A stretch of 64,000 bases of DNA from Ensifer adhaerens. GTDB taxonomy: Bacteria > Pseudomonadota > Alphaproteobacteria > Rhizobiales > Rhizobiaceae. The DNA lies in assembly GCF_000697965.2 (NCBI RefSeq), contig NZ_CP015880.1:2232001-2296000 (forward strand), in the 5' to 3' direction. The notes below the pieces were generated by a model. The model worked only from the letters and a program-made list of their open reading frames with translations. It made no database searches and was not told the origin of the DNA. Position numbers and translations under genes: made by a program. Every line of letters starts with the position of its first letter. The first letter of the stretch is position 1. Positions 20,385 through 30,389 of this stretch are shown piece by piece.

Positions 20385-20704
20385 GCATTCGCTCCTGAAA
20401 AACGAAGCCGATCGCTTCGCCGTCGAGAGTTTGCCACAATTTGATTCTCGTCAATCCGGGTTGTCCCGCCAAACAAAGCTCCCGCAAAACGTGAAAATCT
20501 GCCTACGGCAAAGCAGTTGAGGCGCAAGCGAAAAGGCCGTCCCGCGCCGCGGCCCCAGGGCGGAGCGCCGACAGAATAATGATGCGCATGACGCCGATAT
20601 CGTTCGCACTTCTTACGATATCAGGGTTTCGTCATGTCGAAACTTGCGTTAAGACGCCCGCACCCGCCTCCCAAGACGGTCTTACATCCATAGGAACAAT
20701 GATA
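20385..20704. other. Divergent promoter region of 320 bases between aqpZ and the MFS gene
   Basis: Both flanking genes read outward, so the region should hold two promoters. The visible structure is the inverted repeat at 20596-20622. No gene is supported. Confidence 0.55.
20596..20622. promoter_or_regulatory. GATATCGT inverted repeat upstream of the MFS gene
   Basis: Perfect 8-bp arms, GATATCGT (20596-20603) and ACGATATC (20615-20622), are separated by 11 bases. This puts the half-site centres 19 bp (about two helical turns) apart, as for a dimeric regulator. It lies 83 bases before the MFS start. The binding protein is unknown. Confidence 0.4.
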
Positions 20705-22015
20705 ATGACAGACGCGACAACCTCCCTGTCGCCGAAGGACAATGCGTCAAAGCACGCGGCAGTGAACTCCCCTGCCCGGGTGCTGTTCGCAAGCCTCGTC
20801 GGCACGACCATCGAATTCTTCGACTTCTACGTTTACGCCACCGCCGCCGTTTTGGTGTTCCCGCACCTGTTCTTCCCGGGCTCGGACCCGACCTCGGCAA
20901 TGCTGCAATCCTTCGCGACCTTCTCGATCGCTTTTTTCGCCCGCCCCTTCGGCGCCGTGATCTTCGGCCACTTCGGCGACAAGGTCGGCCGCAAGGCGAC
21001 GCTGGTGGCGGCGCTGATGACCATGGGCATCTCCACGGTCGTCATCGGCCTTCTGCCGACCTATGCCACGATCGGCGTCGCAGCTCCGCTGCTGCTCGCG
21101 CTTTGCCGTTTCGGCCAGGGTCTCGGCCTTGGCGGCGAATGGGGCGGCGCAGTGCTGCTTGCCACCGAGAATGCGCCTGAGGGCAAGCGCAGCTGGTACG
21201 CCATGTTCCCGCAGCTCGGCGCGCCGATCGGCTTCATCCTGTCGGCCGGCACCTTCCTGATCCTCGGCGAAGTGATGAGCAACGAAGCCTTCCTCGCCTG
21301 GGGCTGGCGCGTGCCGTTCATCGCCAGCATCCTGCTCGTCGCCGTCGGCCTTTATGTCCGCCTGAAGATCACCGAAACGCCAGAGTTCCAGAAGGCCGTC
21401 GACAAGCACGAGCGCGTGCAGGTGCCGATCGCCGAGATCTTCCGTTTCCACAAGCGCAGCCTGGTGCTCGGCACTTTCGTGGCGCTTGCGACCTTCGTGC
21501 TGTTCTACCTGATGACCGTCTTCTCGCTCTCCTGGGGCACGGCGAAGCTCGGCTATTCGCGTGAGCAGTTCCTGGTCGTGCAGATGACCGGCGTCGTCTT
21601 CTTCGGCCTGATGATCCCGGTTGCCGGTATCCTCTCGGACCGCTACGGCCGTCGCATGATCTTGATCATCACCACCATCGGCATCGGCGTCTTCGGCCTG
21701 TTCATGGCCCCGCTTCTTGCCGGCGGCCTTGGCGGCGCCTTCCTGTTCTCGATCATCGGCCTCGGCCTCATGGGCCTCACCTACGGCCCGATCGGCGCAG
21801 CGCTGGCAGCCCCCTTCCCGACCTCGGTGCGCTACACCGGCGCGTCCATGACCTTCAACCTCGCCGGCATCTTCGGCGCGTCGCTGGCGCCGTACATCGC
21901 CACCTGGCTCGCCACCAACTACAGCCTCGATTACGTCGGCTACTACCTGCTGGCCGCCGCCGCCATCACGCTTCTGTGCCTGGTGCTGTCGACGGAAGAC
22001 GAGGTTTCGGCCTGA
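20705..22015 (+). CDS. MFS metabolite:H+ symporter (MHS family)
   Basis: The 436-residue, 12-helix inner-membrane transporter has the MHS-family hallmarks. These are GTTIEFFDFYVYATAAVLVFP in helix 1, the loop FGHFGDKVGRKATLV between helices 2 and 3, RFGQGLGLGGEWGGAVLL in helix 4, and the repeated loop GILSDRYGRRMILI in the second half. Relatives move proline/betaine (ProP), shikimate (ShiA), citrate or alpha-ketoglutarate with protons; the substrate here cannot be assigned. The ATG at 20705 has AGGA 9 bases upstream; an ATG two codons earlier is too close to it. It is the only plus-strand gene inside the dcw block and ends at its own terminator. Confidence 0.88.
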   Translation: MTDATTSLSPKDNASKHAAVNSPARVLFASLVGTTIEFFDFYVYATAAVLVFPHLFFPGSDPTSAMLQSFATFSIAFFARPFGAVIFGHFGDKVGRKATLVAALMTMGISTVVIGLLPTYATIGVAAPLLLALCRFGQGLGLGGEWGGAVLLATENAPEGKRSWYAMFPQLGAPIGFILSAGTFLILGEVMSNEAFLAWGWRVPFIASILLVAVGLYVRLKITETPEFQKAVDKHERVQVPIAEIFRFHKRSLVLGTFVALATFVLFYLMTVFSLSWGTAKLGYSREQFLVVQMTGVVFFGLMIPVAGILSDRYGRRMILIITTIGIGVFGLFMAPLLAGGLGGAFLFSIIGLGLMGLTYGPIGAALAAPFPTSVRYTGASMTFNLAGIFGASLAPYIATWLATNYSLDYVGYYLLAAAAITLLCLVLSTEDEVSA

Positions 22016-22057
22016 TCACGACTGGCCCCGCCTAGCGCGGCCGATCACAACCAAGAA

Positions 22058-22090
22058 GGGCCGCAGCGGCAACGCTGCGGCCCTTTCGTT
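22058..22090 (+). terminator. Rho-independent terminator after the MFS gene
   Basis: An 11-bp perfect stem (22058-22068 with 22073-22083) with a GCAA loop is followed by TTTCGTTT. Confidence 0.88.
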
Positions 22091-22182
22091 TGGCGCCCTC
22101 TGTTCGCGAAGCCTCCGAAGCCAATCCGATGACGATCGCAGCACGCGGCGGGCCAGCGCCAGCAAAGCGCTGGCTGCTCGAC

Positions 22183-22755
22183 TCACTGCTGCTCCATGAG
22201 GTCCGGATCGTCGGCGCAGTCGCCGGTCATGGCGCAGCTAGAGCCGACCTGCCGCGTGGACTTGGGAAGACGCGCAATCAACTCGCAGCGATGCATCGAT
22301 TCCGCGAAAATATTGTCGACCTCCGTGCCGTCGATCATGACAACGCCGTTTCGGATGGCTGGGTGAGTGCCGTTCGCGATCTTCATCGCGACGATGCGGA
22401 TGGCAGCGTTGGCGTAGTGGCATGGCCCCATTGAGAGTGCGATCTGCTGCCAACCGGGCGTCGCGTTCGCTTGCTCCGGCTGCTCATAGAACTTTGCCAG
22501 CATGTCGAGGAAATCGCCGTCTTTCATCCGGATCTGTTCGGCCAGCTTTGCAAGCTCGATCTGGTCGCCTGATTTTACGAGATCGGCAACCCTGGCTTCG
22601 AGACGCTGGGCGTCAGCACCGTCACCGAGCGAGGCGACGGCAGCTTGCAGACGCACCTCATCCATAGCTTTGACGGGCGCAAAGAACGCAAGATTGGCCA
22701 ATAGGGATGAAACGGCGAGCAACCTCGCATACGACAGTCTTTGCAAGCAACGCAC
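22183..22755 (-). CDS. Secreted protein of unknown function, 190 aa
   Basis: The product begins with a signal peptide (about residues 1-30, ending APVKA). A helical region with EARVADLVKSGDQIELAKLAEQIRMKDGDFLDML follows, then a part with four cysteines (PCHYANAAI, HRCELIARL, SSCAMTGDC) that may form disulfides. The start is a GTG preceded by GAGGAG; no ATG fits. I do not recognise the family. It lies 141 bases beyond murB on the same strand, so read-through from the mur genes is possible. Its convergent neighbour is the MFS gene. Confidence 0.72.
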   Translation of the reverse strand: MRCLQRLSYARLLAVSSLLANLAFFAPVKAMDEVRLQAAVASLGDGADAQRLEARVADLVKSGDQIELAKLAEQIRMKDGDFLDMLAKFYEQPEQANATPGWQQIALSMGPCHYANAAIRIVAMKIANGTHPAIRNGVVMIDGTEVDNIFAESMHRCELIARLPKSTRQVGSSCAMTGDCADDPDLMEQQ

Positions 22756-22896
22756 TCGAGCTTTCTCCTCGACCGTGATTGAGTAGGGACCCCGGCATTC
22801 TGCAAAGGCGCTGGCAGCCGCTTGCCGCCCGCCGGAAAAACAAGAGGCCGCAGCGCTTCCGCCACGGCCTTTCAGATTACGTCTCGCAACCGAGCC

Positions 22897-23871
22897 TTAC
22901 GCGATGCCGCGGCCGAGGAACTCCTTGATCTCGTAGCCCGGCATGAAGTTGCCGATGCGCTTGATCTCCCATTCGAGCCGGACGCCGGAATGTTCGAGCA
23001 CGCGCTGGCGCACGGTTTCGCCGAGATATTCGAGCTCGTAGCCGGTCGCCTGGCCGGTGTTGATCATGAAGTTGCAGTGCAGCGGCGACATCTGCGCGCT
23101 ACCGATCATCATGCCGCGGCAGCCGGCCTCGTCGATCAGCTTCCAGGCCGAGTGGCCCTCCGGGTTCTTGAAGGTCGAGCCACCGGTCTTTTCGCGGATC
23201 GGCTGCACCGTTTCGCGATGCTGGCGCACGGCATCCATGTCGGTGCGGATCTTGTTCTTGTCCTCGGCGTAGCCTTCGAACACCGCGTGGGTGAAGATGA
23301 GGTCCTTCGCCGCCGCCGAATGGCGGTAGGCATAGCCCATGTCGGCATTCGACAGCACATGCTGGTTGCCCTGACGGTCGACCGCGTGCACCTCGACGAC
23401 CCGCTCGCGGGTCTCGGCACCATTGGCGCCGGCGTTCATGCGCAGCGCGCCGCCGAGCGAGCCGGGAATGCCGTAGTAGAAGTAGAAGCCGCCAATGCCG
23501 TGATCGAGCGCCATGGCCGCGATGTTCTTGTCCGGGCAGATCGCGCCGGCCTTGATGCGGTTTTCGCCGACCAGTTCCAGATCGCCAAAACCCTTGGCCG
23601 ACAGCCGGATGACGACGCCGGGAATGCCGCCGTCGCGCACCAGCAGGTTCGAGCCGACGCCGACAACCATGACCGGCACTTCAGCCGGGACCAGCTTCAG
23701 GAAGGTGATGAGATCGTCGGTGTCGTGCGGCTGGAACATCAGCTCGGCAAGACCGCCGGCGCGGAACCAGGTGACACGATCCATCGGCGCATCCGGCGTG
23801 ATACGGCCGCGCACAGCGCTGACGCCACTTCCGAGCGATTCCAGTAGTTTCTGACCGTTGACCTGTTTCAT
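22897..23871 (-). CDS. murB: UDP-N-acetylenolpyruvoylglucosamine reductase
   Basis: MurB reduces UDP-GlcNAc-enolpyruvate to UDP-MurNAc with NADPH and FAD. The 324-residue enzyme shows the FAD-binding part ([38 protein letters not shown]), [17 protein letters not shown], and the GSTFKNPEG motif that carries the catalytic Ser of type I enzymes. The ATG of MKQVNGQ lies 2 bases after the murC stop; an upstream TTG inside murC was rejected. It is the last Mur gene before the cluster is broken. Confidence 0.96.
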   Translation of the reverse strand: MKQVNGQKLLESLGSGVSAVRGRITPDAPMDRVTWFRAGGLAELMFQPHDTDDLITFLKLVPAEVPVMVVGVGSNLLVRDGGIPGVVIRLSAKGFGDLELVGENRIKAGAICPDKNIAAMALDHGIGGFYFYYGIPGSLGGALRMNAGANGAETRERVVEVHAVDRQGNQHVLSNADMGYAYRHSAAAKDLIFTHAVFEGYAEDKNKIRTDMDAVRQHRETVQPIREKTGGSTFKNPEGHSAWKLIDEAGCRGMMIGSAQMSPLHCNFMINTGQATGYELEYLGETVRQRVLEHSGVRLEWEIKRIGNFMPGYEIKEFLGRGIA

Positions 23872-23873
23872 GC

Positions 23874-25283
23874 TCAATTTCCTGAAATATCCGCGAGTTC
23901 CTTAGGCAGGGCAGCCGCCCAGTAGGTGATGCTGCCAGCCCCCAAGAGAACCACAAAATCGCCGGGCTGTGCAATCTTGCTGACAACCGGCGCGATTGCC
24001 TCCGGACCGGAGACGTAACGGGCGTCGCGATGGCCACCCGCCTTGATGCGATCGACCAGTTCCTCGGCCGTTGCGCCCGGAATGAGGTCTTCGCCGGCCG
24101 CATAGACAGGCGCGATCAGGATCGTGTCGGCATCGTTGAAGCAGGCCGAAAAATCTTCAAACAGGCTCGAAAGGCGCGAGTAGCGGTGCGGCTGGTGCAC
24201 GGCGATGATTCGGCCCCGGCAGGCCTCGCGCGCGGCGCGCAGCACCGCCTTGATCTCGACCGGATGGTGGCCGTAGTCGTCATAGACGCGCACGCCGTTC
24301 GTCTCGCCGGTCAGCGTGAAGCGGCGCTTGACGCCGCTGAAGGAGGCAAGCCCCTTGGCGATCGCTTCCGGGCTGACGCCGAGGCGCTGCGCAACGGCGA
24401 TCGCCGCGGTCGCATTGGACACGTTGTGGCGGCCGGGCATCGGCAGGCGAAGGTCCTTCATCGGGATCACCTGGCCGGTGCGCCGGCGGCGGATCTCGAT
24501 GTCGAAGACGGAGGTGGCGCCGTCCATGCGGATGTTGTGGAAGCGCACGTCGGCCTGCGGGTTCTCGCCGTAGGTCACGACCTTGCGGTCCTCGATCTTG
24601 CCGACCATGGTCTGCACTTCCGGATGGTCGAGGCAGAGCACGCCGAAACCGTAGAAGGGCACGTTCTCGACGAACTGGCGGAACGCGGCGCGCACGGCAT
24701 CGAAATTGCCGTAGTGGTCGAGATGTTCCGGGTCTATATTGGTGACGATTGCAACGTCAGCCGGCAGCTTCAGGAAGGTGCCGTCGGATTCGTCGGCCTC
24801 AACCACCATCCACTCGCCCTCGCCCATTCGGGCGTTGGTGCCATAGGCATTGATGATGCCGCCGTTGATGACGGTCGGGTCGAGCCCGCCGGCCTCGAGC
24901 AGCGCTGCGACCATCGAGGTCGTGGTCGTCTTGCCATGCGTGCCGCCGATCGCGATCGCATTGCGGAAGCGCATGAGCTCGGCCAGCATCTCGGCGCGGC
25001 GCACGACGGGAAGGAACTTCTCGCGCGCGGCGATCAGTTCCGGATTGTCCTTCTTGATCGCGGTCGAAACGACGATCACCTCTGCTTCGCCGAGGTTTTC
25101 CGCCTTGTGGCCGACGAAGACCTCGATGCCCTTGGCGCGCAGGCGCTGCACATTGGCACTGTCGGACTGGTCGGAACCCTGGACCTTGTGTCCGAGATTG
25201 TGCAGCACCTCGGCGATGCCGCTCATGCCGATGCCGCCGATACCGATGAAATGGACCAGCCCGATGGTTTTCGGCATTTTCAT
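23874..25283 (-). CDS. murC: UDP-N-acetylmuramate--L-alanine ligase
   Basis: MurC adds L-Ala to UDP-MurNAc with ATP. The 469-residue ligase has the Rossmann start [18 protein letters not shown], the ATP loop [11 protein letters not shown] at about 109-119, the Mg-binding [10 protein letters not shown], and [10 protein letters not shown] in the C-terminal domain. Its ATG overlaps the murG stop (ATGA), and murB follows 2 bases after its own stop. Confidence 0.97.
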   Translation of the reverse strand: MKMPKTIGLVHFIGIGGIGMSGIAEVLHNLGHKVQGSDQSDSANVQRLRAKGIEVFVGHKAENLGEAEVIVVSTAIKKDNPELIAAREKFLPVVRRAEMLAELMRFRNAIAIGGTHGKTTTTSMVAALLEAGGLDPTVINGGIINAYGTNARMGEGEWMVVEADESDGTFLKLPADVAIVTNIDPEHLDHYGNFDAVRAAFRQFVENVPFYGFGVLCLDHPEVQTMVGKIEDRKVVTYGENPQADVRFHNIRMDGATSVFDIEIRRRRTGQVIPMKDLRLPMPGRHNVSNATAAIAVAQRLGVSPEAIAKGLASFSGVKRRFTLTGETNGVRVYDDYGHHPVEIKAVLRAAREACRGRIIAVHQPHRYSRLSSLFEDFSACFNDADTILIAPVYAAGEDLIPGATAEELVDRIKAGGHRDARYVSGPEAIAPVVSKIAQPGDFVVLLGAGSITYWAAALPKELADISGN

Positions 25284-26404
25284 GAGCGTGTTTCCCTGAA
25301 TTTCTCGACTGTCAAACCGCTGGCAATAGCCTCTACGAGGGATGCAAGCAAGCTTGCTGCGTCCGGCTTGCCGGTTTCCCGGGCATTTGCCGCCATCTCC
25401 GCGAGCGATTGCGGCTTGGCGATCGCATCATTGAGGATGCCGGCGAGACGGTCGGCGGTGAGTTCGGCCTGCGCGATCACGCGTGCGCCACCCTTGGCGG
25501 CAAGGGCGGCTGCATTGGCCGCCTGGTCGTGATCGAGCGCATAGGGATAGGGCACGAGGATCGCCGGCCGGCCGATGACCGCAAGCTCCGATACCGTCGA
25601 GGCGCCGGAGCGGCAAATGACGAGCTGAGCGCCGGCGATGCGCTCGGCCATATCGGTGAAGAACGGCGAGACCTCGGCGGGCACACCGAGCTTCTCATAG
25701 GTGGCGATCACGCCGTCCCTGTCTTCCGGCCGGGCCTGCTGCGTGACCTTGAATCGCTGGCGAACCTCGTCGTCCAGACGGCAGATCGCCTGCGGTACTG
25801 CCTTGGAAAAATACTGTGCGCCCTGGCTGCCGCCGAAGACGACGAGATGGAATGGCGCGTCGCCGACAGCCGACACATAGGGCGTGTTGGCGGCGGCTAG
25901 CACCGCCGGGCGAACGGGGTTGCCCGTCGTCACGGTTTTCGCGGCAAAGGCGCCCGTGCCCTCCGGAAGAAAGCCACCGGCGATCGCCTTGACGCGCGAG
26001 GCCAGCGCCTTGTTGGCGCGGCCCATGACGGCGTTCTGCTCGTGGATGATCGACGGCACACCCATGCCGGTTGCCGCCAAGAGCGGCGGCACGGTCGGGT
26101 AGCCACCGAAGCCGACGACGGCCTTGGGCTTCAGCCGGGCAATCAGCTTTCTCGCCGCGCGCATGCCGCTCCACAGCGTCCAGAGCGATTTGACGACGCT
26201 GACCGGGTTCTTCGAGCCGATTGTCGCCGAAGGCACGACATGAACCTCGTCGGCCGGGAACTTGCCGGCATAACGTTCGGCGCGGCTATCGGTGACCAGA
26301 TGCACCGAATAGCCCATGGCCTTCAGCTCGTGGGCCAGCGCTTCTGCCGGAAAGAGATGGCCGCCGGTACCGCCGGCGGCAAGCAGGATGATGCCTTTAG
26401 TCAT
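25280..26404 (-). CDS. murG: Lipid II synthase MurG
   Basis: MurG transfers GlcNAc to undecaprenyl-PP-MurNAc-pentapeptide at the inner face of the membrane, making lipid II. The 374-residue GT-B enzyme has the G-loops [14 protein letters not shown] near the N-terminus and [13 protein letters not shown]. It also has the third loop [17 protein letters not shown] and the donor site [36 protein letters not shown]. It lies 3 bases after ftsW and overlaps murC. Confidence 0.97.
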   Translation of the reverse strand: MTKGIILLAAGGTGGHLFPAEALAHELKAMGYSVHLVTDSRAERYAGKFPADEVHVVPSATIGSKNPVSVVKSLWTLWSGMRAARKLIARLKPKAVVGFGGYPTVPPLLAATGMGVPSIIHEQNAVMGRANKALASRVKAIAGGFLPEGTGAFAAKTVTTGNPVRPAVLAAANTPYVSAVGDAPFHLVVFGGSQGAQYFSKAVPQAICRLDDEVRQRFKVTQQARPEDRDGVIATYEKLGVPAEVSPFFTDMAERIAGAQLVICRSGASTVSELAVIGRPAILVPYPYALDHDQAANAAALAAKGGARVIAQAELTADRLAGILNDAIAKPQSLAEMAANARETGKPDAASLLASLVEAIASGLTVEKFRETRS

Positions 26405-26407
26405 ATT

Positions 26408-27562
26408 TTACTCCGCCGGCACGCCAATGCCGGACCGAAACAGGCTGCGCTCCACGGCGCGCTTCTCCGGGCGGTGACGGGTCAAGGCCAGGATGAAGCC
26501 GGCAGTGACGCAGATCGCCACCATGGACGAGCCACCATAGGAGATCAGCGGCAGGGTCATGCCCTTGGCCGGAAGCAGTTCGAGGTTCACGCCGATGTTG
26601 ATCATCGACTGGATGCCGATCTGAAGCACCAGGCCGGCAACGGCGAACCGGTTGAAGTCGTTGCGTTCGCGGAAGGCATGGTTGAGGCCGCGCATCACCA
26701 GGAAGGCGAAGATCAGCACGATGACCATGCAGAAGACGATGCCGAATTCCTCGGCGGCAACGGAAAAGACGAAGTCGGTATGGCTGTCCGGGATGATGCG
26801 CTTGACGATGCCTTCGCCCGGGCCCCGGCCGAACCAGTCGCCGCGGATGATCGCCTCGCGGGCGGTATCCATCTGGAAGGTGTCGCCTTCGCCCGTCAGG
26901 AACTTGTCGATACGCGCGGCCACGTGCGGCAGCAACGTATAGGCGACGAAGAAGCCGCCGAGGGCCGCACCGCCAAGCAGGATGATCCAGAGCCAGGGCA
27001 TGCCGGCCATGAAGAACATGCCGCCCCAGACGGCGGTGGTCAGGATCGTCTGGCCGAGGTCGGGCTGGGCGACAAGCAGGGCCGCGACGATGCCGAAGAG
27101 CAGGATGGCAAAGAGATTACCGGGGATTTCCGGCTGGCGCGCATGTTCGGAAAACAGCCAGGCACAGACGACGACGAAGGCCGGTTTCATGAACTCCGAC
27201 GGCTGGATCGAAATCCCACCGAGCGAAATCCAGCGCATCGAGCCCTTCACCTCTTCGCCGATGAAGAGCACCAGCACCATCATGCCGAGCGAACCGGCAA
27301 GAAGCAGAATCGCCGCGCGCCGGACCTGGCGCGGCGAGAGGAAGGAAATCCCCACCATCACCACCAGCGACGGCAGAAGGAAGAGTGCGTGACGCCGGAC
27401 GAAGTGGAAGCTGTCGAGGCCGATGCGCTCGGCAACCGCGGGGCTCGCCGCAAAGGACAGCATGAAGCCGACGCCCATCAACAGGATGAAGGTCGCCAGA
27501 AAGAACCTGTCGATCGTCCAGAACCAGTCGGCCACGGGGCCACGTTCGGCTCGGCTTACCAT
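26408..27562 (-). CDS. ftsW: Septal peptidoglycan polymerase FtsW
   Basis: FtsW is the SEDS-family glycosyltransferase that polymerises lipid II at the septum with FtsI. The 384-residue protein has ten membrane helices and the conserved blocks SMRWISLGGISIQPSEFMKPAFVV, VAQPDLGQT (with the catalytic-site Asp) and LLPAKGMTLPLISYGGSSMV. The start MVSRAERGPV has AAGGGGACTG upstream; a 25-codon longer frame is rejected because it lacks similarity to the family start. The order murD-ftsW-murG is typical of the dcw cluster. Confidence 0.96.
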   Translation of the reverse strand: MVSRAERGPVADWFWTIDRFFLATFILLMGVGFMLSFAASPAVAERIGLDSFHFVRRHALFLLPSLVVMVGISFLSPRQVRRAAILLLAGSLGMMVLVLFIGEEVKGSMRWISLGGISIQPSEFMKPAFVVVCAWLFSEHARQPEIPGNLFAILLFGIVAALLVAQPDLGQTILTTAVWGGMFFMAGMPWLWIILLGGAALGGFFVAYTLLPHVAARIDKFLTGEGDTFQMDTAREAIIRGDWFGRGPGEGIVKRIIPDSHTDFVFSVAAEEFGIVFCMVIVLIFAFLVMRGLNHAFRERNDFNRFAVAGLVLQIGIQSMINIGVNLELLPAKGMTLPLISYGGSSMVAICVTAGFILALTRHRPEKRAVERSLFRSGIGVPAE

Positions 27563-27658
27563 CTTGTCAGTCCCCTTCTCCGGCGCCCATCGCGCCCACG
27601 TCCGAAATCCCGCACCACCTTCCGCATCGACCGGCACGCATGCGCGCCGGCCGAGGGA

Positions 27659-29050
27659 TCAAATCAGCATCGTCACGCCTTCGATCGCGCGCACATGGCC
27701 GACGAAGGCATCACCGCGTACCTCGAAGTTCTTATACTGGTCGAAGCTTGCGCAAGCCGGTGAGAGCATCACCGCCGAGCCGCCCGTCTCGTCCCTGCCG
27801 GCATCGGCCGCGGCATGCGCTACCGCCTGCTCCAGCGTGCCCGAGATCTCATAGGGAACCGCTTCGCCAAGCGTCGCGGCGAAAGCCGGTGCGGCCTCGC
27901 CGATCAGATAGGCCTTGGCGATCTTCGGGAAGAAGGGTGCAAGCGTCGTGATGCCCCCTTCCTTCGGCAGACCGCCGGCGATCCAGTAGATGCGGTCATA
28001 GCTCGAAAGCGCCGGCGCCGCCGCATCCGCATTGGTCGCCTTGCTGTCGTTGACGAAGACCACCGTACCCTTGCGGCCGACCGGCTGCATGCGGTGCTTG
28101 AGACCGGGGAAGCTCTTCAGGCCGGCGTGGATTTCCGCCGCGCTGACGCCGACCGCAAGGCAGGCCGCGATGGCCGCGGCTGCGTTCTGGGCGTTGTGAC
28201 CGCCGCGCAGCGTCTGGATGCCGTCGAGATCGACGAACAGGCCGGAAGTGCCACCTTCAGCCTTCAGGATGCGCGAGCCCTCGGCATAGAGGCCGCTTGC
28301 CAGCACATGGCGACGGGAGATCCGCACGGTCCTGGTGCCGGCGCGCTCGACCCGATCGGCGATCAGCGCCGAGAAACTGTCGTCGACACCGACGATTGCC
28401 GTGCCGCTACCGGCGACCAGCCGTTCCTTGATGTCGGCGTAATGCTGCATCGTGCCGTGGCGATCGAGATGATCGGGTGTCAGGTTGAGCAGAATGCCTG
28501 CCGTCGGGTTCAGCGTCGGCGCCAGATCGATCTGGTAGGACGAGCACTCGACCACGTAGAAGCGCCCGGCCTTCGGAGGATCAAGCGTCAGCACCGCGGT
28601 GCCGATATTGCCACCGAGCTGCGTGTCTCGGCCGCTTTCCTTGAGGATATGTGCGATCAGCGCCGTCGTCGTCGATTTGCCGTTGGTGCCGGTTATCGCG
28701 ATGAAGGGGCAATCGGGCGCATGCGCCCGGCGTTCGCGCACGAAAAGTTCGACGTCGCCGATGATCTCGACACCAGCCGCATGGGCAAGATCCACAGTCC
28801 AGTGCGGCTTGGGATGCGTAAGCGGCACGCCGGGCGAAAGCACGAAGGCGGCAAAGGCCGCCCAGTCGACGGTGCGCAGGTCCGCCGTCGGCACGCCTGC
28901 GGCCGAAGCCTTGGCGACGCTATCCGGGTTGTCGTCCCATGCGGTAACCTGGGCACCACCGGCGACGAGCGCCTGCGCGGTCGCAAGGCCCGAACCGCCG
29001 AGACCGCAGAGAGCGACTTTCCTGCCCTTGAAGGAAGTGACCGGGATCAT
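27659..29050 (-). CDS. murD: UDP-N-acetylmuramoylalanine--D-glutamate ligase
   Basis: MurD adds D-Glu to UDP-MurNAc-L-Ala. The 463-residue ligase has the N-terminal Rossmann motif [17 protein letters not shown], the ATP loop [13 protein letters not shown] (about 121-133), [11 protein letters not shown] and the C-terminal [11 protein letters not shown]. The start [11 protein letters not shown] lies 7 bases after mraY. The gap to ftsW is 96 bases, with no terminator seen. Confidence 0.97.
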   Translation of the reverse strand: MIPVTSFKGRKVALCGLGGSGLATAQALVAGGAQVTAWDDNPDSVAKASAAGVPTADLRTVDWAAFAAFVLSPGVPLTHPKPHWTVDLAHAAGVEIIGDVELFVRERRAHAPDCPFIAITGTNGKSTTTALIAHILKESGRDTQLGGNIGTAVLTLDPPKAGRFYVVECSSYQIDLAPTLNPTAGILLNLTPDHLDRHGTMQHYADIKERLVAGSGTAIVGVDDSFSALIADRVERAGTRTVRISRRHVLASGLYAEGSRILKAEGGTSGLFVDLDGIQTLRGGHNAQNAAAAIAACLAVGVSAAEIHAGLKSFPGLKHRMQPVGRKGTVVFVNDSKATNADAAAPALSSYDRIYWIAGGLPKEGGITTLAPFFPKIAKAYLIGEAAPAFAATLGEAVPYEISGTLEQAVAHAAADAGRDETGGSAVMLSPACASFDQYKNFEVRGDAFVGHVRAIEGVTMLI

Positions 29051-29057
29051 CGTCCGC

Positions 29058-30158
29058 TCACCGCAGCTTGAGGGTGGAGAGGCCAACCATCGCCAGGATG
29101 ACGGCGATGATCCAGAACCGGATCACGACCTGGCTCTCGGTCCAGCCCTTCTTTTCGAAGTGGTGGTGGATCGGCGCCATCAGGAAGACGCGGCGGCCGG
29201 TGCGCTTGAACCAGAAGACCTGGATGATGACCGACAGCGTCTCCATGACGAAGAGGCCGCCGATGATGATCATGACGATCTCGTGCTTGACGGCGACGGC
29301 AACGGTGCCAATCAGGCCGCCAAGCGCCAGCGACCCGGTGTCGCCCATGAAGATGGCGGCCGGCGGCGCATTGAACCAGAGGAAGCCGAGGCCGGCGCCG
29401 ATGACAGCGCCGAGGATGACGGCAAGCTCGCCCGTGCCGGGCACGAAATGGATCTGCAGATAGTTGGCGAAGACGGCGTTACCAGCGAGATACGCGATCA
29501 GGCCGAAGGCGGCAGCGGCGATCATCACAGGCACGATCGCAAGACCGTCGAGACCGTCGGTCAGGTTCACGGCATTGCCGGCGCCGACGATGACGAAGCC
29601 ACCGAACAGCACGAAGAAATAGCCGAGATTGACGATCAGGTCCTTGAAGAAGGGGAAAGTGACGGAGGAGCCGAAAGTGGAGCCGGACGGACCGCCCGAA
29701 AGCGAGGCCTGCATCATGAAGAACACGGCGATCGCCGCGATCACGAATTCGATGCCGAGGCGTGCCTTTCCGGAAAAACCCTTGTCCGACTGCTTCGTAA
29801 CCTTGAGGTAATCATCATAGAAGCCAATGGCGCCGAAGCCGAGCGTGACGAGCAGCGTCGAGACCACGTAGACGCTCGACAGATCGGCCCACAGCAGCGA
29901 CGAGACGACGATGCCGGCCAGGATCATCAGGCCGCCCATGGTCGGCGTGCCGGCCTTCTTGAAATGCGTCTGCGGCCCGTCGGCGCGGATCGGCTGGCCC
30001 TTGCCCTGGCGGATGCGCAGCGAGGCGATCATCGCGGGCCCGAAGAGGAAGACGATCATGGCCGACGTGAAGAGCGCCGCGCCGGTGCGGAACGTGATGT
30101 AGCGAAAAAGATTGAAAAACTGAAAGTGGTCCGCCAGTTCCACAAGCCAAATGAGCAT
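29058..30158 (-). CDS. mraY: Phospho-N-acetylmuramoyl-pentapeptide transferase
   Basis: MraY moves phospho-MurNAc-pentapeptide onto undecaprenyl phosphate, forming lipid I. The 366-residue protein has ten membrane helices and the signature cytoplasmic loops. These are TPTMGG with [17 protein letters not shown] near the first third, [15 protein letters not shown] (Asp pair), [34 protein letters not shown] and the histidine loop [14 protein letters not shown]. The start [13 protein letters not shown] is standard; a 67-codon open extension is just gap sequence. It lies 231 bases after murF, the largest gap within the continuous mur run, so an internal promoter there is possible. Confidence 0.97.
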   Translation of the reverse strand: MLIWLVELADHFQFFNLFRYITFRTGAALFTSAMIVFLFGPAMIASLRIRQGKGQPIRADGPQTHFKKAGTPTMGGLMILAGIVVSSLLWADLSSVYVVSTLLVTLGFGAIGFYDDYLKVTKQSDKGFSGKARLGIEFVIAAIAVFFMMQASLSGGPSGSTFGSSVTFPFFKDLIVNLGYFFVLFGGFVIVGAGNAVNLTDGLDGLAIVPVMIAAAAFGLIAYLAGNAVFANYLQIHFVPGTGELAVILGAVIGAGLGFLWFNAPPAAIFMGDTGSLALGGLIGTVAVAVKHEIVMIIIGGLFVMETLSVIIQVFWFKRTGRRVFLMAPIHHHFEKKGWTESQVVIRFWIIAVILAMVGLSTLKLR

Positions 30159-30389
30159 AAGGGACCTTTCCCCAAAGGTTTCCTGCACAATGATGCAGCA
30201 GTTTAAAGTGTTACAGCGAAGCTTTCCCGCCCCGGGAGACGCGGCGCCGTAGTATTTCGAAACACGTCCAACAGAATCATCTGAAAAACGATACGCGCTT
30301 GCATGCGAAAGTGTTAGGGCGCGCCGCCTAACCTCAAACTGTATCCACCGCGCCATCATGGGCGGTTCCGCCGGCTTTTATTACGCCGG

